Shown in pieces: positions 1-9,195 of a DNA stretch of 64,000 nt. The position numbers and the translations under genes are program-made. Source of the DNA: Microbacterium sp. BR1 (GTDB lineage: Bacteria; Actinomycetota; Actinomycetes; Actinomycetales; Microbacteriaceae); NCBI RefSeq assembly GCF_002812725.1, contig NZ_NMUN01000010.1, positions 372,001 through 436,000 on the forward strand, in the 5' to 3' direction. Numbering within the stretch: the stretch's first letter is position 1; each line of letters opens with the position of its first letter. Below the pieces are notes generated by a model. It ran no database searches and was not told the DNA's origin. It worked only from the letters and a program-made list of their open reading frames with translations.

Positions 1-436
1 CGCCGTTCAGCTCTTCGACTCGTGGGCGGGCTCGCTCTCGCGGGCCGACTATCGCGCGTTCGCGGCACCCCACTCGCGCACGGCGGTCTCGGCGGTCGCC
101 GGTCGGGTGCCGATCATCCACTTCGGCGTCGGCACCGGGCCGATCCTCGACGACATGCGCCTGGGCGGTCTCGCCGACGCGGTCGGCGTGGACTGGCGAA
201 CGACCCTCGACGACGCCGCCCGCGTCCTCGGGCCCGACGTCACGGTGCAGGGCAACATCGATCCGGCCCTGCTGCAGGCGCCGTGGCCGGTGCTCGAGGC
301 CCACGTGCGCGATGTGCTCGAGCGCGGCCGTGCCGCCCGCGCGCATGTTCTGAATCTCGGTCACGGCGTCACGCCCGAAACCGATCCCGACGTGCTGACC
401 CGCATCGTGCGGTTGGCTCACGGGGAGGACGAGTGA
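1..436 (+). CDS. hemE: Uroporphyrinogen decarboxylase, C-terminal part (cut by window start)
   Basis: This is the last ~144 codons of the enzyme that removes four carboxyl groups from uroporphyrinogen III to give coproporphyrinogen III, a cytoplasmic step of heme synthesis. The reading frame is open from base 2, and the start lies outside the window. The visible residues include [22 protein letters not shown] and [14 protein letters not shown], which match the conserved C-terminal third of HemE. Its stop codon overlaps the GTG of hemY (GTGA), so the two are translationally coupled. The identification rests on family motifs and on the hem context. Confidence 0.93.
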   Translation, partial: AVQLFDSWAGSLSRADYRAFAAPHSRTAVSAVAGRVPIIHFGVGTGPILDDMRLGGLADAVGVDWRTTLDDAARVLGPDVTVQGNIDPALLQAPWPVLEAHVRDVLERGRAARAHVLNLGHGVTPETDPDVLTRIVRLAHGEDE

Positions 437-1965
437 GCTCAGGCGCCTCGGCACCGTTCTCGGCCGAACTGATCGAAAAAGCCCGCGACACGCGGGTCGT
501 GGTGATCGGCGGGGGGATCGCGGGCCTGCTCGCGGCGTGGGAGTGCGCGCGGATCGGGATGGATGTCACGGTGCTCGAGGCCGCGTCGCGTCCCGGAGGA
601 GCCATCCGAGGCGCGAGCGTCGGAGGGCTGACGCTCGACGTCGGAGCGGAGAGCTACGCCACACGCGGCGGGCACGTGCGACGCCTGATCGACGAGCTGG
701 GTCTGGGCTCGGATGTCGTCGCACCGAGCGGTGGACGGGCATGGCTCGCGGGGATCCCCGGTGTGCCGGGAGGCGCGGCGCCGCTGCCCGCGGGCGGAGT
801 CCTGGGCATTCCCGCGAACCCGTTCGATCCGGATGTCCGCCGCATCATCGGATGGGGTGGCACCTGGCGGGCGTATCTCGACCGCCTGCGCCCCGTGCTG
901 ACGATCGGTCACACGCACAGCCTCGGCGCCCTGGTCTCGACACGCATGGGCACTCGCGTACTCGATCGTCTCGTCGCACCCGTCGTGCAGGGCGTCTATT
1001 CCGCGTTGCCCGCCGACATCGACGTCGATCTCGCGGCTCCCGGCCTGAATGCCGCGCTCACCCGCGCGGGATCGCTGAGCGGTGCCGTTTCCGTGCTGAG
1101 CGCCGAACGCGCGACGAAGGCCCCCGGTGGAGCGGTCGAGGGGATCCGCGGCGGCATGACGCGGCTCGTCGAGGGGCTCCTGGCGCGCCTGCACGAGCTG
1201 GGGGCGACGATCCTGACGGATACGCGTGTGGCCGCGTTCGGCCGGGGCGCGGATGACTGGCAGGTCGAACTCGCCCGGGGCGCCGACCCGCGCGCGGACG
1301 GACGCGAAGACCTTGCGGCGGACGCCGTGATCGTCGCGACGGACGAGCGGATGGCGCGGGCGCTGCTGCGCGCATCCGTGCCCGGCCTCGACCCCGCCCT
1401 CGACGGCGCCAGCGACGCGCGGCCCAGCGACGGCACTGCCCCCGAGATCGAGGTCGTGTCGCTCGTCGTGGACGCCACGGCTCTCGACGCCAGGCCCCGC
1501 GGCTCCGGTGTGCTCACGGTCCCCGGGTCGTACACGGCAAAGGCACTCACCCACGCGACCGCGAAGTGGGCCTGGCTGGCCGAAACGGCGCGCACCATCG
1601 CCCCCCACCGCCACGTCGTGCGCGTGTCGTTCGGCAGCCAGGGTGAACCCGCGGCCACGGCGGAACTCAGCGACGAGGAGGCCGCCGCACTCGCCCTGAC
1701 CGAGGCATCCGCTCTTCTCGGCGTTCCGTTGAGCCCGAGCCAGCTGGCCGGCGCACACCGCGAGCGCTACACCCAGAGTCAGCCCGCATCGGTCATCGGG
1801 CGCGAGGCGCAGACGGCGGCCGTCCGCGAACGCGTCGCGGCAGTCCCGGGCCTGGGTATCGTCGGCGCCTGGGTCTCGGGGACGGGCCTGGCACAGGTCG
1901 TGCCCGACGCGTTGACCGAGGGTGAACGCGTCCGAACCGCTCTCTTGTGGGACCGACGGCCCTGA
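433..1965 (+). CDS. hemY: Coproporphyrinogen III oxidase / protoporphyrinogen oxidase-type FAD enzyme
   Basis: This 510-residue FAD enzyme has an N-terminal dinucleotide-binding GGGIAG at ~26-31, a glutamate ending the second strand ([12 protein letters not shown], ~50) and a C-terminal [12 protein letters not shown] segment typical of this family. HemQ lies just downstream, so the pathway is probably the coproporphyrin-dependent one, in which this enzyme oxidises coproporphyrinogen III to coproporphyrin III (inference from context). The GTG start at 433 overlaps the hemE stop. The frame is open further upstream, but that part is antisense-like sequence over hemE. A large minus-strand ORF opposite this gene is a high-GC shadow. 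Confidence 0.9.
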   Translation: MSSGASAPFSAELIEKARDTRVVVIGGGIAGLLAAWECARIGMDVTVLEAASRPGGAIRGASVGGLTLDVGAESYATRGGHVRRLIDELGLGSDVVAPSGGRAWLAGIPGVPGGAAPLPAGGVLGIPANPFDPDVRRIIGWGGTWRAYLDRLRPVLTIGHTHSLGALVSTRMGTRVLDRLVAPVVQGVYSALPADIDVDLAAPGLNAALTRAGSLSGAVSVLSAERATKAPGGAVEGIRGGMTRLVEGLLARLHELGATILTDTRVAAFGRGADDWQVELARGADPRADGREDLAADAVIVATDERMARALLRASVPGLDPALDGASDARPSDGTAPEIEVVSLVVDATALDARPRGSGVLTVPGSYTAKALTHATAKWAWLAETARTIAPHRHVVRVSFGSQGEPAATAELSDEEAAALALTEASALLGVPLSPSQLAGAHRERYTQSQPASVIGREAQTAAVRERVAAVPGLGIVGAWVSGTGLAQVVPDALTEGERVRTALLWDRRP

Positions 1966-2058
1966 TGTCAACCCGGATGCCGAATTTGGCATACGGGGCT
2001 AACCTAGAGAATCGAACCGAAGATCTAACAGCGTAGCGACGAGTGTGAGGAGACCCCT

Positions 2059-2442
2059 ATGCGGGGCAAAGTGGGACTCGTGATCGGCTTGGCGGCGGGG
2101 TACGTCCTCGGCGCCCGCGCGGGACGTGAGCGGTACGAACAGATCAAGGAACAGGCCCTCAAGGTGTGGAACCTCGACCCCGTGCAGAAGCAGGTCGACC
2201 GGGCCAAGGACTTCGCGACGTCCACCGCCATGGCGGTCCCCGGCGCAGTGTGGAACGGTGCGGTCAAGGTGACGCGCGCGGTACAGGGCAAGGATGCCAC
2301 GCCGGGTCAGCGACTCGATGCGGCGATCAAAGCCGGCAAGGACGGCTCGGAAGACGTGGCCAAGGCCGCCGAGCGTTCGGTCGCCAACATCGAGAAGAAG
2401 ATCGACGACGCGGCGTCCACCGAAGACGCCAAGAAGAGCTGA
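2059..2442 (+). CDS. YtxH-like small membrane-associated protein
   Basis: This 127-residue protein starts with a short hydrophobic segment (residues ~5-18, KVGLVIGLAAGYVLGA) followed by ARAGRERYEQIKEQA, the hallmark of YtxH/DUF-type envelope proteins. The rest is charged, lysine- and alanine-rich, and probably helical. A GAGGAG ribosome-binding site lies about 8 bases before the ATG. It is the first gene of a three-gene cassette (with the holin-family and anchor-type proteins that follow) lying between hemY and hemQ. Its biochemical role is unknown. A structural or stress role in the membrane is only suggested by the family. Confidence 0.7.
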   Translation: MRGKVGLVIGLAAGYVLGARAGRERYEQIKEQALKVWNLDPVQKQVDRAKDFATSTAMAVPGAVWNGAVKVTRAVQGKDATPGQRLDAAIKAGKDGSEDVAKAAERSVANIEKKIDDAASTEDAKKS

Positions 2443-2444
2443 CG

Positions 2445-2870
2445 ATGGCATCCCCGCGAGGAATGCGAGACGGTTTCCTGAAAGACCGTGCGGACGACAG
2501 TCTGCTGACGCTCGTCGGCGACGTTCCCGAGCTCGTCCGCAACCTGGTCATCGCCGAGGTCGATCAGGCCAAATCGTGGCTCGCGAAGACCGCCAAGGAC
2601 TACGGGATCGGTGCGGGGTGGCTCGTGGTTGCCCTGGCGGTGCTGTTCTGGAGCATCCCCGTATTCGGAACCGCGGCCATCGCCGGGCTCGCCACGGTGT
2701 GGCCCGTCTGGCTCTCGGCGCTGGTCATCGGCGTCGGCTTGCTCGTCATCGTCGCCGTGCTGGCCCTGCTCGGCGTCGCGCGGTTCAAACGCGCGTCTCG
2801 ACGGCAGAGTCCGATCGGGGCCGTGAAAGAGGACTTCGACATCGTCCGGGAGGTTCGTGATGAGTTCTGA
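2445..2870 (+). CDS. Phage-holin-family (superfamily III type) membrane protein
   Basis: This 141-residue protein has a charged N-terminus (LVRNLVIAEVDQAKSWLAKTAKDYG) and two transmembrane helices at ~55-75 and ~80-105, separated by a short loop. It ends in a basic, acidic cytoplasmic tail (AVKEDFDIVREVRDEF). This is the layout of the actinobacterial PF07332 holin-like family, which is common in non-phage chromosomes, usually beside YtxH-like genes as here. The ATG lies two bases after the previous stop. No other phage genes are nearby, so a lytic role is not supported. Confidence 0.75.
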   Translation: MASPRGMRDGFLKDRADDSLLTLVGDVPELVRNLVIAEVDQAKSWLAKTAKDYGIGAGWLVVALAVLFWSIPVFGTAAIAGLATVWPVWLSALVIGVGLLVIVAVLALLGVARFKRASRRQSPIGAVKEDFDIVREVRDEF

Positions 2871-3186
2871 CGCCCTGGAATCGAACCGGGGACGCTCGCC
2901 GCGCCCCGACAGCCTGCTCGTGCCGTTGCCCCGTACGCTCGTCCCTCAGCTCGGTGATCCCGTCGCGCAGGCTCGAGCCGAACTCAAGGCCGCGCTCGCC
3001 GCGATCGAAGAGAAGGCCAACCTGCCCAAGCGCGCCGCGCGTTGGACGGACAAAGCCGCGCACCGCGCCCGGACTTTCGCCCACGCGCGTCCCGTACAGG
3101 CGGCCGCCATCGCCGTCGGCGCGGCAGCCGTCGTGGGGCTCGCTGTCTGGGAGGGCGTGCGCCTGTATACGGCGCCCCGTCGCTGA
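2860..3186 (+). CDS. Small DUF3618-like single-pass membrane protein
   Basis: This protein has 108 residues when started at the ATG at 2860. The GTG at 2857 is also possible, but GGGAGG at 2848-2853 is better spaced for the ATG. It begins with a disordered region, then has a helix rich in Ala and Glu (QARAELKAALAAIEEKANLPKRAAR) and one transmembrane segment near the C-terminus (PVQAAAIAVGAAAVVGLAVW, ~80-100). The start overlaps the end of the holin-family gene. These three genes form a compact cassette. The function is not known, and DUF3618 resemblance is from layout only. Confidence 0.65.
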   Translation: MSSDALESNRGRSPRPDSLLVPLPRTLVPQLGDPVAQARAELKAALAAIEEKANLPKRAARWTDKAAHRARTFAHARPVQAAAIAVGAAAVVGLAVWEGVRLYTAPRR

Positions 3187-3208
3187 TCGGCCAGGTTTGG
3201 CCGATCAG
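3183..3208 (+). terminator. Perfect 11-bp hairpin after the membrane cassette
   Basis: CTGATCGGCCA at 3183-3193 and its exact complement at 3198-3208 enclose a GGTT loop. The left arm includes the TGA stop of the preceding gene. There is no U-tract, as is usual in high-GC actinobacteria. It sits immediately upstream of the hemQ promoter, so it probably ends the hemE-hemY-cassette transcript. An operator role is the alternative. Confidence 0.6.
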
Positions 3209-3219
3209 GTGCGCTGGGT

Positions 3220-3225
3220 GAGACT
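3220..3225 (+). promoter_or_regulatory. Leaderless -10 element of hemQ
   Basis: GAGACT is followed by six bases and the ATG of hemQ at 3232. Spacing matches the many TANNNT-N6-start promoters in this window, although the first base deviates from T. Confidence 0.45.
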
Positions 3226-3231
3226 GGAAGC

Positions 3232-3990
3232 ATGACCGAGAGTCACCCGCACCCGTCCCCCTCCGCCGAAGACACAGGCTCCGCCGAAGTCACAGCCCCC
3301 GCAGAAAACACGGCAGCCGCCGAAGGGGGCGAGAACCCCTCGGGCTTCACCCTGTGGGCCGTGTGGCGACGCGACCCCGATCGACCCGTCGCGGCGGTCG
3401 ACGAGACCGAGCTGGAAGACATCGTCTCGCTCATCGAAGCGGGTGGCGTCACGGTGCGCGGCTTCTACGACGTCAGCGGCCTGCGGGCAGATGCCGACCT
3501 GATGGTCTGGCTGCATGGCGACACGGCCGAAGAACTCCAGCGTGACCTGCGCCGCCTCCGCCGCACGGAACTGCTGCGCAACCTGCTTCCGACCTGGAAT
3601 GCGATGGGTGTCCACCGTGACGCCGAGTTCAACCGTCAGCACGTTCCCGGATTCTTGCGCGGTATCGGGCCCAAGGACTGGCTCTGCCTCTATCCGTTCG
3701 TCCGCAGCTACGAGTGGTACCTGCTGCCCGAGGCCGACCGGCGCCGCATGCTGGCCGAGCATGGACGACAGGGTGCCGCGTTCACGGGCGTGCTCGCGAA
3801 CACCGTCGCCTCGTTCGCCCTCGGCGACTACGAGTGGTTGCTGCCGCTCGAGGCGGACGACGTGGTCGAGCTCGTGGACCTCATGCGCGACCTCCGCTCG
3901 ACCGAGGCCCGCAGGCACGTCCGCGAAGAGGTGCCCTTCTACACGGGTCGTCGGCTCTCGCTCAGCGAGGTGCCCGAGGTCCTGCAGTGA
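3232..3990 (+). CDS. hemQ: HemQ, coproheme decarboxylase (heme b synthase)
   Basis: This 252-residue member of the chlorite-dismutase-like family catalyses peroxide-dependent double decarboxylation of coproheme to heme b. The first ~35 residues are a Pro/Ala/Glu-rich tail not seen in the core fold. Family landmarks are FTLWAVWR at ~39-46, LYPFVRSYEWY with Tyr154 (candidate catalytic tyrosine) and MLAEHGRQG with His177 (candidate proximal heme ligand). As I recall it, the 23-residue gap between these two equals that in characterised actinobacterial HemQ. The gene starts a new unit after the hairpin at 3183 and is followed 10 bases later by hemC. Confidence 0.93.
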   Translation: MTESHPHPSPSAEDTGSAEVTAPAENTAAAEGGENPSGFTLWAVWRRDPDRPVAAVDETELEDIVSLIEAGGVTVRGFYDVSGLRADADLMVWLHGDTAEELQRDLRRLRRTELLRNLLPTWNAMGVHRDAEFNRQHVPGFLRGIGPKDWLCLYPFVRSYEWYLLPEADRRRMLAEHGRQGAAFTGVLANTVASFALGDYEWLLPLEADDVVELVDLMRDLRSTEARRHVREEVPFYTGRRLSLSEVPEVLQ

Positions 3991-4000
3991 CGGATGCAGG

Positions 4001-5068
4001 GTGATCGCCCTGTCCGGAACGGAGGGAACCGGAACGCTGCGGCTGGGCACGCGACGCAGCGCCCTCGCGCTCGCCCAGTCCGGCCATGTCGCCGACGCGA
4101 TCACGGCTGCCACCGGCATCTCGGTCGAACTCGTCCCCATCGTCTCCGAGGGCGACGTCACGCGCGCCCCTCTCGCGCAGCTGGGCGGGACGGGTGTCTT
4201 CGCGACGCGTCTGCGCGAGGCGCTCGCCGCGGGCGAGTGCGACCTGCTCGTCCACTCGTTGAAGGATCTCCCGACCGCCGAGGCGCCCGGCCTGCGGATC
4301 GCCGCGATGCCGCGCCGCGCGGACCCGAGGGACATCTCGGTCACGCGGGGCACGCTCCTGGCCGAGATCGGTGAAGCCGTCATCGGCACGGGTTCGCCCC
4401 GACGCCAGGCTCAACTAGGTCGCCGCGCACCGCGCGCCCGGGTTGCCGAGCTGCGGGGCAACGTCGATTCGCGACTTGCCCGCGTCCGCGACGGAGAACT
4501 CGACGGTGTCGTCCTCGCCGCCGCGGGGCTCACGCGATTGGGGCTGCTGGATGGTACCCCTCACGCAGACGGCGCGGAGGCCGTCTGGGGCACCGGGTCG
4601 GCCGACGGGCTGCTGCTCGAGCCGCTCGGGTTGGCCGAGTGGCCCACGGCGGCGGGTCAGGGTGCTCTCGCGATCGAGGTGCGCGCGGATGCATCGCCAG
4701 ATCTCCTCGCGGCCATCGCCCCGCTCGAGGATCCGGCCACGCGCTTCGCCGTCACGATCGAGCGCTCGATCCTCGCCGGGATCGAGGCGGGTTGCCACGC
4801 TCCGGTCGGTGTGCACGCCAGCGTGACCGACGACGATGTGCGGGTTCGCGCCGTCGTCTACGCGCTGGACGGCGGACGCCGGGTGGGCCTCGATCACGCC
4901 GAGTCCCTGGCTAAGGGGTATATTCGACGAACGGGCGGCGGCGATGGCGCGAACGCCGCCGACAGCGCGGACCCGACCGTGCGAGCAGCGCTGATCGGGT
5001 CTGCGATCGCACGTCGACTCCTTGATGGTGGGGCAGCCGACTTGGTGTCACGAGAGTCTTCTACATGA
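4001..5068 (+). CDS. hemC: Hydroxymethylbilane synthase (porphobilinogen deaminase)
   Basis: This protein of 355 residues joins four porphobilinogens into hydroxymethylbilane in the cytoplasm. Visible motifs are LRLGTRRSALALAQS (13-27), VHSLKDLPT (84-92), the substrate-binding GTGSPRRQAQL (129-139) and GIEAGCHAPVG, in which Cys265 would carry the dipyrromethane cofactor. The GTG at 4001 is chosen because it is the only in-frame start near the hemQ stop (10 bases after it). No clean ribosome-binding site is visible, so the start is less sure than the gene. The TGA overlaps the ATG of hemD. Confidence 0.93.
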   Translation: MIALSGTEGTGTLRLGTRRSALALAQSGHVADAITAATGISVELVPIVSEGDVTRAPLAQLGGTGVFATRLREALAAGECDLLVHSLKDLPTAEAPGLRIAAMPRRADPRDISVTRGTLLAEIGEAVIGTGSPRRQAQLGRRAPRARVAELRGNVDSRLARVRDGELDGVVLAAAGLTRLGLLDGTPHADGAEAVWGTGSADGLLLEPLGLAEWPTAAGQGALAIEVRADASPDLLAAIAPLEDPATRFAVTIERSILAGIEAGCHAPVGVHASVTDDDVRVRAVVYALDGGRRVGLDHAESLAKGYIRRTGGGDGANAADSADPTVRAALIGSAIARRLLDGGAADLVSRESST

Positions 5069-5871
5069 ATCCAGCAGCCGAGCATCCCGCGAAAGCGGTC
5101 AAACCCCTGAGCGGGTGGCGCGTGCTCGTCCCCCGGGGCGGACCCTGGGGCGATGGCGTCGCGGCGAGCCTGCGCTCGCAGGGCGCGACCCCGGTCGTGG
5201 CGCCGTTGATCAACTTCGCCCCGACCAGTGACCAGGCTTCGCTCGACGCGGCCCTCGCGGATCTGGTCGCGGGCGAGTTCGACTGGCTCACGGTCACGAG
5301 CGCCACCACGGTCGACGTCCTCTACGCCCACCGTGTGAGTATCCCGGTGACCACGCGCGTGGCCGCCGTCGGCGAGACGACCGCCGCCGCACTCGAGGCC
5401 GTCGGTTACCGCGTCGACCTCGTTCCGACGCAGGACAACTCCGCCGCGGGTATGGCGGACCAGCTGATCGCCCTCGAGCCGGAGCCGCGACGCATCCTGA
5501 CGCTCCGCAGCGAGATCGCGAAGCCCGTCCTCACCCGCCGCCTGAGCGACGCGGGCCATCACGTGCGGAGTGTCGTGGCGTATCGCACGATCGGCGTGCC
5601 CGTGACAGAGCGCATCGCGCAGGATGTCGCCAGCGGCCGCATCAACGCGATCTTGGTGACGAGTGGCTCGGTCGCCGAACAGGTGCACCTGCAGTTCCCC
5701 GAGATCCCCGAGGGTACGGTCATCGCCGCGATCGGGCCGCGCACGGCGAAGGACGCGCGTCGCGCCGGGCTCGACGTCGATGTCGTGGCCGAGCAGCAGA
5801 CGGTCTCTGCCCTGATCGATGCGGTTTCGCGGCTTGTGTTGCCGCATGCCGCCGACGAGTTCTCGCCGTGA
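5065..5871 (+). CDS. hemD: Uroporphyrinogen-III synthase
   Basis: This 268-residue two-lobed protein of low sequence conservation cyclises hydroxymethylbilane with inversion of ring D. Recognisable pieces are WRVLVPRGG near the N-terminus, DWLTVTSATTVDVL, AAVGETTAAALEA, NAILVTSGSVAEQ and IAAIGPRTAKDAR, the usual alternating lobe motifs. The ATG overlaps the hemC stop, and its own stop overlaps the GTG of hemB, so hemC-hemD-hemB are tightly coupled. Function is supported as much by position as by sequence. Confidence 0.9.
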   Translation: MNPAAEHPAKAVKPLSGWRVLVPRGGPWGDGVAASLRSQGATPVVAPLINFAPTSDQASLDAALADLVAGEFDWLTVTSATTVDVLYAHRVSIPVTTRVAAVGETTAAALEAVGYRVDLVPTQDNSAAGMADQLIALEPEPRRILTLRSEIAKPVLTRRLSDAGHHVRSVVAYRTIGVPVTERIAQDVASGRINAILVTSGSVAEQVHLQFPEIPEGTVIAAIGPRTAKDARRAGLDVDVVAEQQTVSALIDAVSRLVLPHAADEFSP

Positions 5872-6854
5872 GTTTTCCCGAACGCCGCCCCCGCCGTACC
5901 CGCCAGTCGCCCGCCCTGCGACGCCTCGTCCGCGAGACCCGTCTCGCGCCGTCGCAGCTCATCCTGCCGGTCTTCGTGCGCGAAGGCATCGCCGAGCCGC
6001 GAGCGATCGAGTCCATGCCGGGGGTCGTGCAACACACGCTCGACTCGTTGCGCGAGGCCGCCGTGGGTGCGGCATCCGCGGGCATCGGTGGCATCATGCT
6101 CTTCGGTGTTCCCGGAGTGCGGGATGCGGTGGGCTCGGGCGCCGACGATGAGCGCGGCATCCTCAACGTCGCGACACGAGCCGTCGTGCAAGAGGTGGGC
6201 GACGCGATCGTCGTCCAGACCGATCTCTGTCTCGACGAGTTCACCGACCACGGCCACTGCGGAGTCCTCGATGCGCGGGGACGGGTCGACAACGACGCCA
6301 CGCTCGAGCGCTACGTATCGATGGCGTTGGCACAGGCGCGCGCGGGGTCCGCGATGCTCGGGCTGTCGGGCATGATGGACGGCCAGGTCGCCGCCGTCCG
6401 CGCGGGACTGGATGCCGCCGGGTTCACCGATACGACGCTGCTCGCGTACGCCGCCAAGTACGCGGGCTCGTTCTACGGGCCCTTCCGCGAGGCCGTCGAC
6501 TCGCAGCTGAAGGGCGACCGCCGCACGTATCAACTGGACCCGGGCAACGCCCGCGAGGGTGTTCGCGAGGCGATCATCGATGTCGAAGAAGGCGCCGACC
6601 TCGTCATGGTCAAGCCCGCGCTGCCGTATCTCGACGTGCTCGCATCGGTGCGCGACGCCGTCGACGTGCCCGTCTGGGCGTACCAGGTGTCGGGTGAGTA
6701 CGCGATGATCGCCGCCGCGGTAGCCCAGGGATGGATCGACGGCCGGGGCGCAACGATGGAGGCGCTGCTCGCCATCCGTCGCGCCGGTGCCGGTGCGATC
6801 CTGACCTATGCCGCCATCGAGGCCGCCGGGTGGCTGCGCCGCGACCTTGAGTGA
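5868..6854 (+). CDS. hemB: Delta-aminolevulinic acid dehydratase (porphobilinogen synthase)
   Basis: This 328-residue enzyme condenses two aminolevulinates into porphobilinogen. The Schiff-base lysines are Lys197 (LLAYAAKYAGSFYGPFR) and Lys249 (LVMVKPALPYLD). The metal region reads TDLCLDEFTDHGHCG, with Cys121, Asp123 and Cys131: the middle ligand of the three-cysteine zinc site is Asp, giving a mixed site. SGMMDGQV replaces the SDMMDGRV of other bacteria, which I believe is usual in actinobacteria. The GTG start at 5868 overlaps the hemD stop. Confidence 0.95.
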   Translation: MSFPERRPRRTRQSPALRRLVRETRLAPSQLILPVFVREGIAEPRAIESMPGVVQHTLDSLREAAVGAASAGIGGIMLFGVPGVRDAVGSGADDERGILNVATRAVVQEVGDAIVVQTDLCLDEFTDHGHCGVLDARGRVDNDATLERYVSMALAQARAGSAMLGLSGMMDGQVAAVRAGLDAAGFTDTTLLAYAAKYAGSFYGPFREAVDSQLKGDRRTYQLDPGNAREGVREAIIDVEEGADLVMVKPALPYLDVLASVRDAVDVPVWAYQVSGEYAMIAAAVAQGWIDGRGATMEALLAIRRAGAGAILTYAAIEAAGWLRRDLE

Positions 6855-6871
6855 GCGACGAGGATTAGTCC

Positions 6872-8197
6872 ATGGATGATCGCAACACCCTGCTGTTCGA
6901 CCGCGCCCGTTCGGTGATCCCGGGCGGCGTCAATTCTCCCGTCCGTGCGTATGGGTCGGTCGGCGGGGCGCCGCGATTCGTGGCATCCGCCCGCGGTGCG
7001 TACATCACCGACGCGGCCGGCCGCGAGTACGTGGACCTGGTCGCGTCCTGGGGTCCGGCGCTGCTCGGTCACGCGGCCCCCGAGGTCGTCGAAGCGGTAC
7101 GGGATGCGGCGGGCCGTGGTCTGTCCTTCGGCGCGCCGACCGAGGCCGAGGTAGAGCTGGCCGAGCTGATCGCCGCGCGCGTGAGCGCGGGCGAGCACCG
7201 TCCCGTCGAGCGGGTGCGCCTGGTCTCGACGGGCACCGAGGCGACCATGACGGCGATCCGCCTCGCGCGGGGCGCGACCGGGCGTGACCTGCTGGTCAAG
7301 TTCGCGGGGCATTACCACGGCCACTCGGACGGGCTGCTGGCATCCGCCGGTTCGGGCCTGGCGACGCTGGGCCTGCCGGGGTCCGCGGGTGTCCCGGCGC
7401 CGATCGCCGCGCAGACGCTCGTCGTCCCCTACAACGACCTCGACGCGGTACGCGAGGTCTTCGCGGTACACGGCGACCGCATCGCCGCCGTCATCGTCGA
7501 GGCGGCTGCCGCCAACATGGGTGTTGTCGCACCGCTCCCCGGCTTCAATGCCGGCCTCGCCGAGATCGTCCACGCCAACGGTTCGCTGTTGATCCTCGAC
7601 GAGGTGCTCACCGGGTTCCGGGTCCACCCCGCGGGCTACTGGGGGCTGCAGCAGGCAGCGGGTGAGGCGTACACCCCCGATCTGTTCACCTTCGGAAAAG
7701 TCGTGGGCGGCGGCATGCCCCTCGCGGCCCTCGGCGGACGCGGCGACGTCATGCAGTTGCTCGCGCCGACGGGGCCCGTCTATCAGGCGGGCACGCTGTC
7801 GGGCAATCCGCTGTCGGTGGCGGCCGGGCTGGCGACGCTGCGCGCGGCAACCGCCGACGTCTACGCGCGGGTGGATGCCGCGGCATCCGTCGTCGCCGAT
7901 GCCCTCGATGCGGCGTTCACGCAGGCGGGCGTCGCACACTCCGTCCCGCGTGCGGGGAGCCTGTTCGGTGTGGCATTCACCCCGGACGCACCGCACGACG
8001 ACGACAGCGTGCACGCGCAGGAAGCGTGGCGCTATCCGGACTTCTTCCACGCGATGCTCGACGCCGGGGTCGCGCTGCCCCCGAGCGTGTTCGAGGCGTG
8101 GTTCCTCACGGCGGCGCACGACGAAGCGGCTCTCGGACGCATCGTGGATGCTCTCCCTGCCTCGGCTCGCGCGGCGGCAGCCGCATCTCGCGCATGA
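6872..8197 (+). CDS. hemL: Glutamate-1-semialdehyde 2,1-aminomutase
   Basis: This 441-residue PLP enzyme turns glutamate-1-semialdehyde into 5-aminolevulinate, the first committed tetrapyrrole precursor in the C5 pathway. It starts with [14 protein letters not shown], carries [16 protein letters not shown] for cofactor phosphate binding, Asp243 in [11 protein letters not shown], and the PLP lysine Lys276 in [12 protein letters not shown]. The Ala-rich C-terminal 12 residues are an unremarkable extension. It lies 17 bases after hemB with a GACGAGG ribosome-binding site. The stop overlaps the ATG of cofD. hemA (glutamyl-tRNA reductase) is not in the window. Confidence 0.95.
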   Translation: MDDRNTLLFDRARSVIPGGVNSPVRAYGSVGGAPRFVASARGAYITDAAGREYVDLVASWGPALLGHAAPEVVEAVRDAAGRGLSFGAPTEAEVELAELIAARVSAGEHRPVERVRLVSTGTEATMTAIRLARGATGRDLLVKFAGHYHGHSDGLLASAGSGLATLGLPGSAGVPAPIAAQTLVVPYNDLDAVREVFAVHGDRIAAVIVEAAAANMGVVAPLPGFNAGLAEIVHANGSLLILDEVLTGFRVHPAGYWGLQQAAGEAYTPDLFTFGKVVGGGMPLAALGGRGDVMQLLAPTGPVYQAGTLSGNPLSVAAGLATLRAATADVYARVDAAASVVADALDAAFTQAGVAHSVPRAGSLFGVAFTPDAPHDDDSVHAQEAWRYPDFFHAMLDAGVALPPSVFEAWFLTAAHDEAALGRIVDALPASARAAAAASRA

Positions 8198-9195
8198 CGA
8201 ACGAAACCGCGCGGCGCATCGTGGTGCTCGCCGGGGGCGTCGGCGGATCGAAGTTCGCCGTCGGTCTGCGCACGCTCCTCGCGCGGTCCGAGCCGATGGC
8301 GGCGGTCACGGTCATTGCCAACACGGGTGATGACCTGTGGCTGACGGGCATCCGTCTGCAGCCGGACGTCGATTCGCTGCTCTACGCCCTGGCCGGTGTC
8401 AACGACGCCGAGCGGGGCTGGGGTCGCTCCGGTGAGAGCGAGCGCGTGTCGACCGAGCTGCGCGCCTGGAATGCCGGGTGGCCGTGGTTCACCCTCGGGG
8501 ATCTGGACCTCGGGACGCACCTGGCCCGCACGGGTTGGCTGCGCGAGGGCGTCGGGGCCGTCGAGATCGTGCGTAGGCTCAGTGCGCGGTGGCCTCTCGG
8601 CGTCGAGATCCTGCCGATGACCGAGGCGGAGGTCGACACGATCGTCACCGTGCGTGACGGCGATGGGAAGCGAACGATGCATTTCCAGGAGTGGTGGACG
8701 TTGCACCGCGCTCGTCTCGAGCCCATCCGCTTCGCCAACCCCGGCATCGAGATGGCGTTGCCCGCTCCCGGCGTCACCGAAGCTATCGCGCGCGCCGACG
8801 TCGTGCTCGTGGCACCTTCGAACCCCGTGGTCTCGGTCGGTCCCATCCTGAGCGTGCCCGGTATCCGCGATGCGCTGCGGGACACGGGCGCACCGATCGT
8901 CGGGATCTCGCCCATCATCGGCGGCGCTGTCGTCCGGGGAATGGCGGACGTGTGCCTCGCGGCGGTGGGCGCGGAGTGCTCCGCGGCGGGAGTCGCCGCT
9001 GTCTACGGGGCGCGCTCGGCGGGCGGGATTCTCGATGCTTGGCTCGTGGCAGAGGAGGACAGCGCGACTCTGCCCTCCATCCGCGCTCTCGGCATCGCCG
9101 CGCGCGTCGCGCCGCTCTGGATGCACGACACCGACAGCTCAGCTCAGCTCGCGGCCGACGCGCTGGCGCTCGCGACCGACGTTTCGGGGCTCTGA
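8194..9195 (+). CDS. cofD: 2-phospho-L-lactate / phosphoenolpyruvate transferase of F420 synthesis
   Basis: This 333-residue CofD/FbiA joins the activated three-carbon acid from CofC to the chromophore FO, making F420-0 or its dehydro form. The N-terminus [16 protein letters not shown] and [26 protein letters not shown] are family signatures, with [16 protein letters not shown] and the central GISPIIGG further on. The ATG overlaps the hemL stop, which makes cofD the last gene of the heme operon. It converges on cofC, and the two 3' ends overlap by 52 bases. Mycobacteria usually keep fbiA with fbiB instead. Confidence 0.93.
   Translation: MTNETARRIVVLAGGVGGSKFAVGLRTLLARSEPMAAVTVIANTGDDLWLTGIRLQPDVDSLLYALAGVNDAERGWGRSGESERVSTELRAWNAGWPWFTLGDLDLGTHLARTGWLREGVGAVEIVRRLSARWPLGVEILPMTEAEVDTIVTVRDGDGKRTMHFQEWWTLHRARLEPIRFANPGIEMALPAPGVTEAIARADVVLVAPSNPVVSVGPILSVPGIRDALRDTGAPIVGISPIIGGAVVRGMADVCLAAVGAECSAAGVAAVYGARSAGGILDAWLVAEEDSATLPSIRALGIAARVAPLWMHDTDSSAQLAADALALATDVSGL

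Noticed and set aside
439..1992. 517-codon minus-strand ORF opposite hemY
   Set aside because: It lies entirely against a well-supported enzyme, has no family motifs and is the usual high-GC antisense frame.
2445..2870. Prophage remnant suggested by the holin-family gene
   Set aside because: No other phage genes nearby. This holin-like family is common in actinobacterial chromosomes beside YtxH-like genes.
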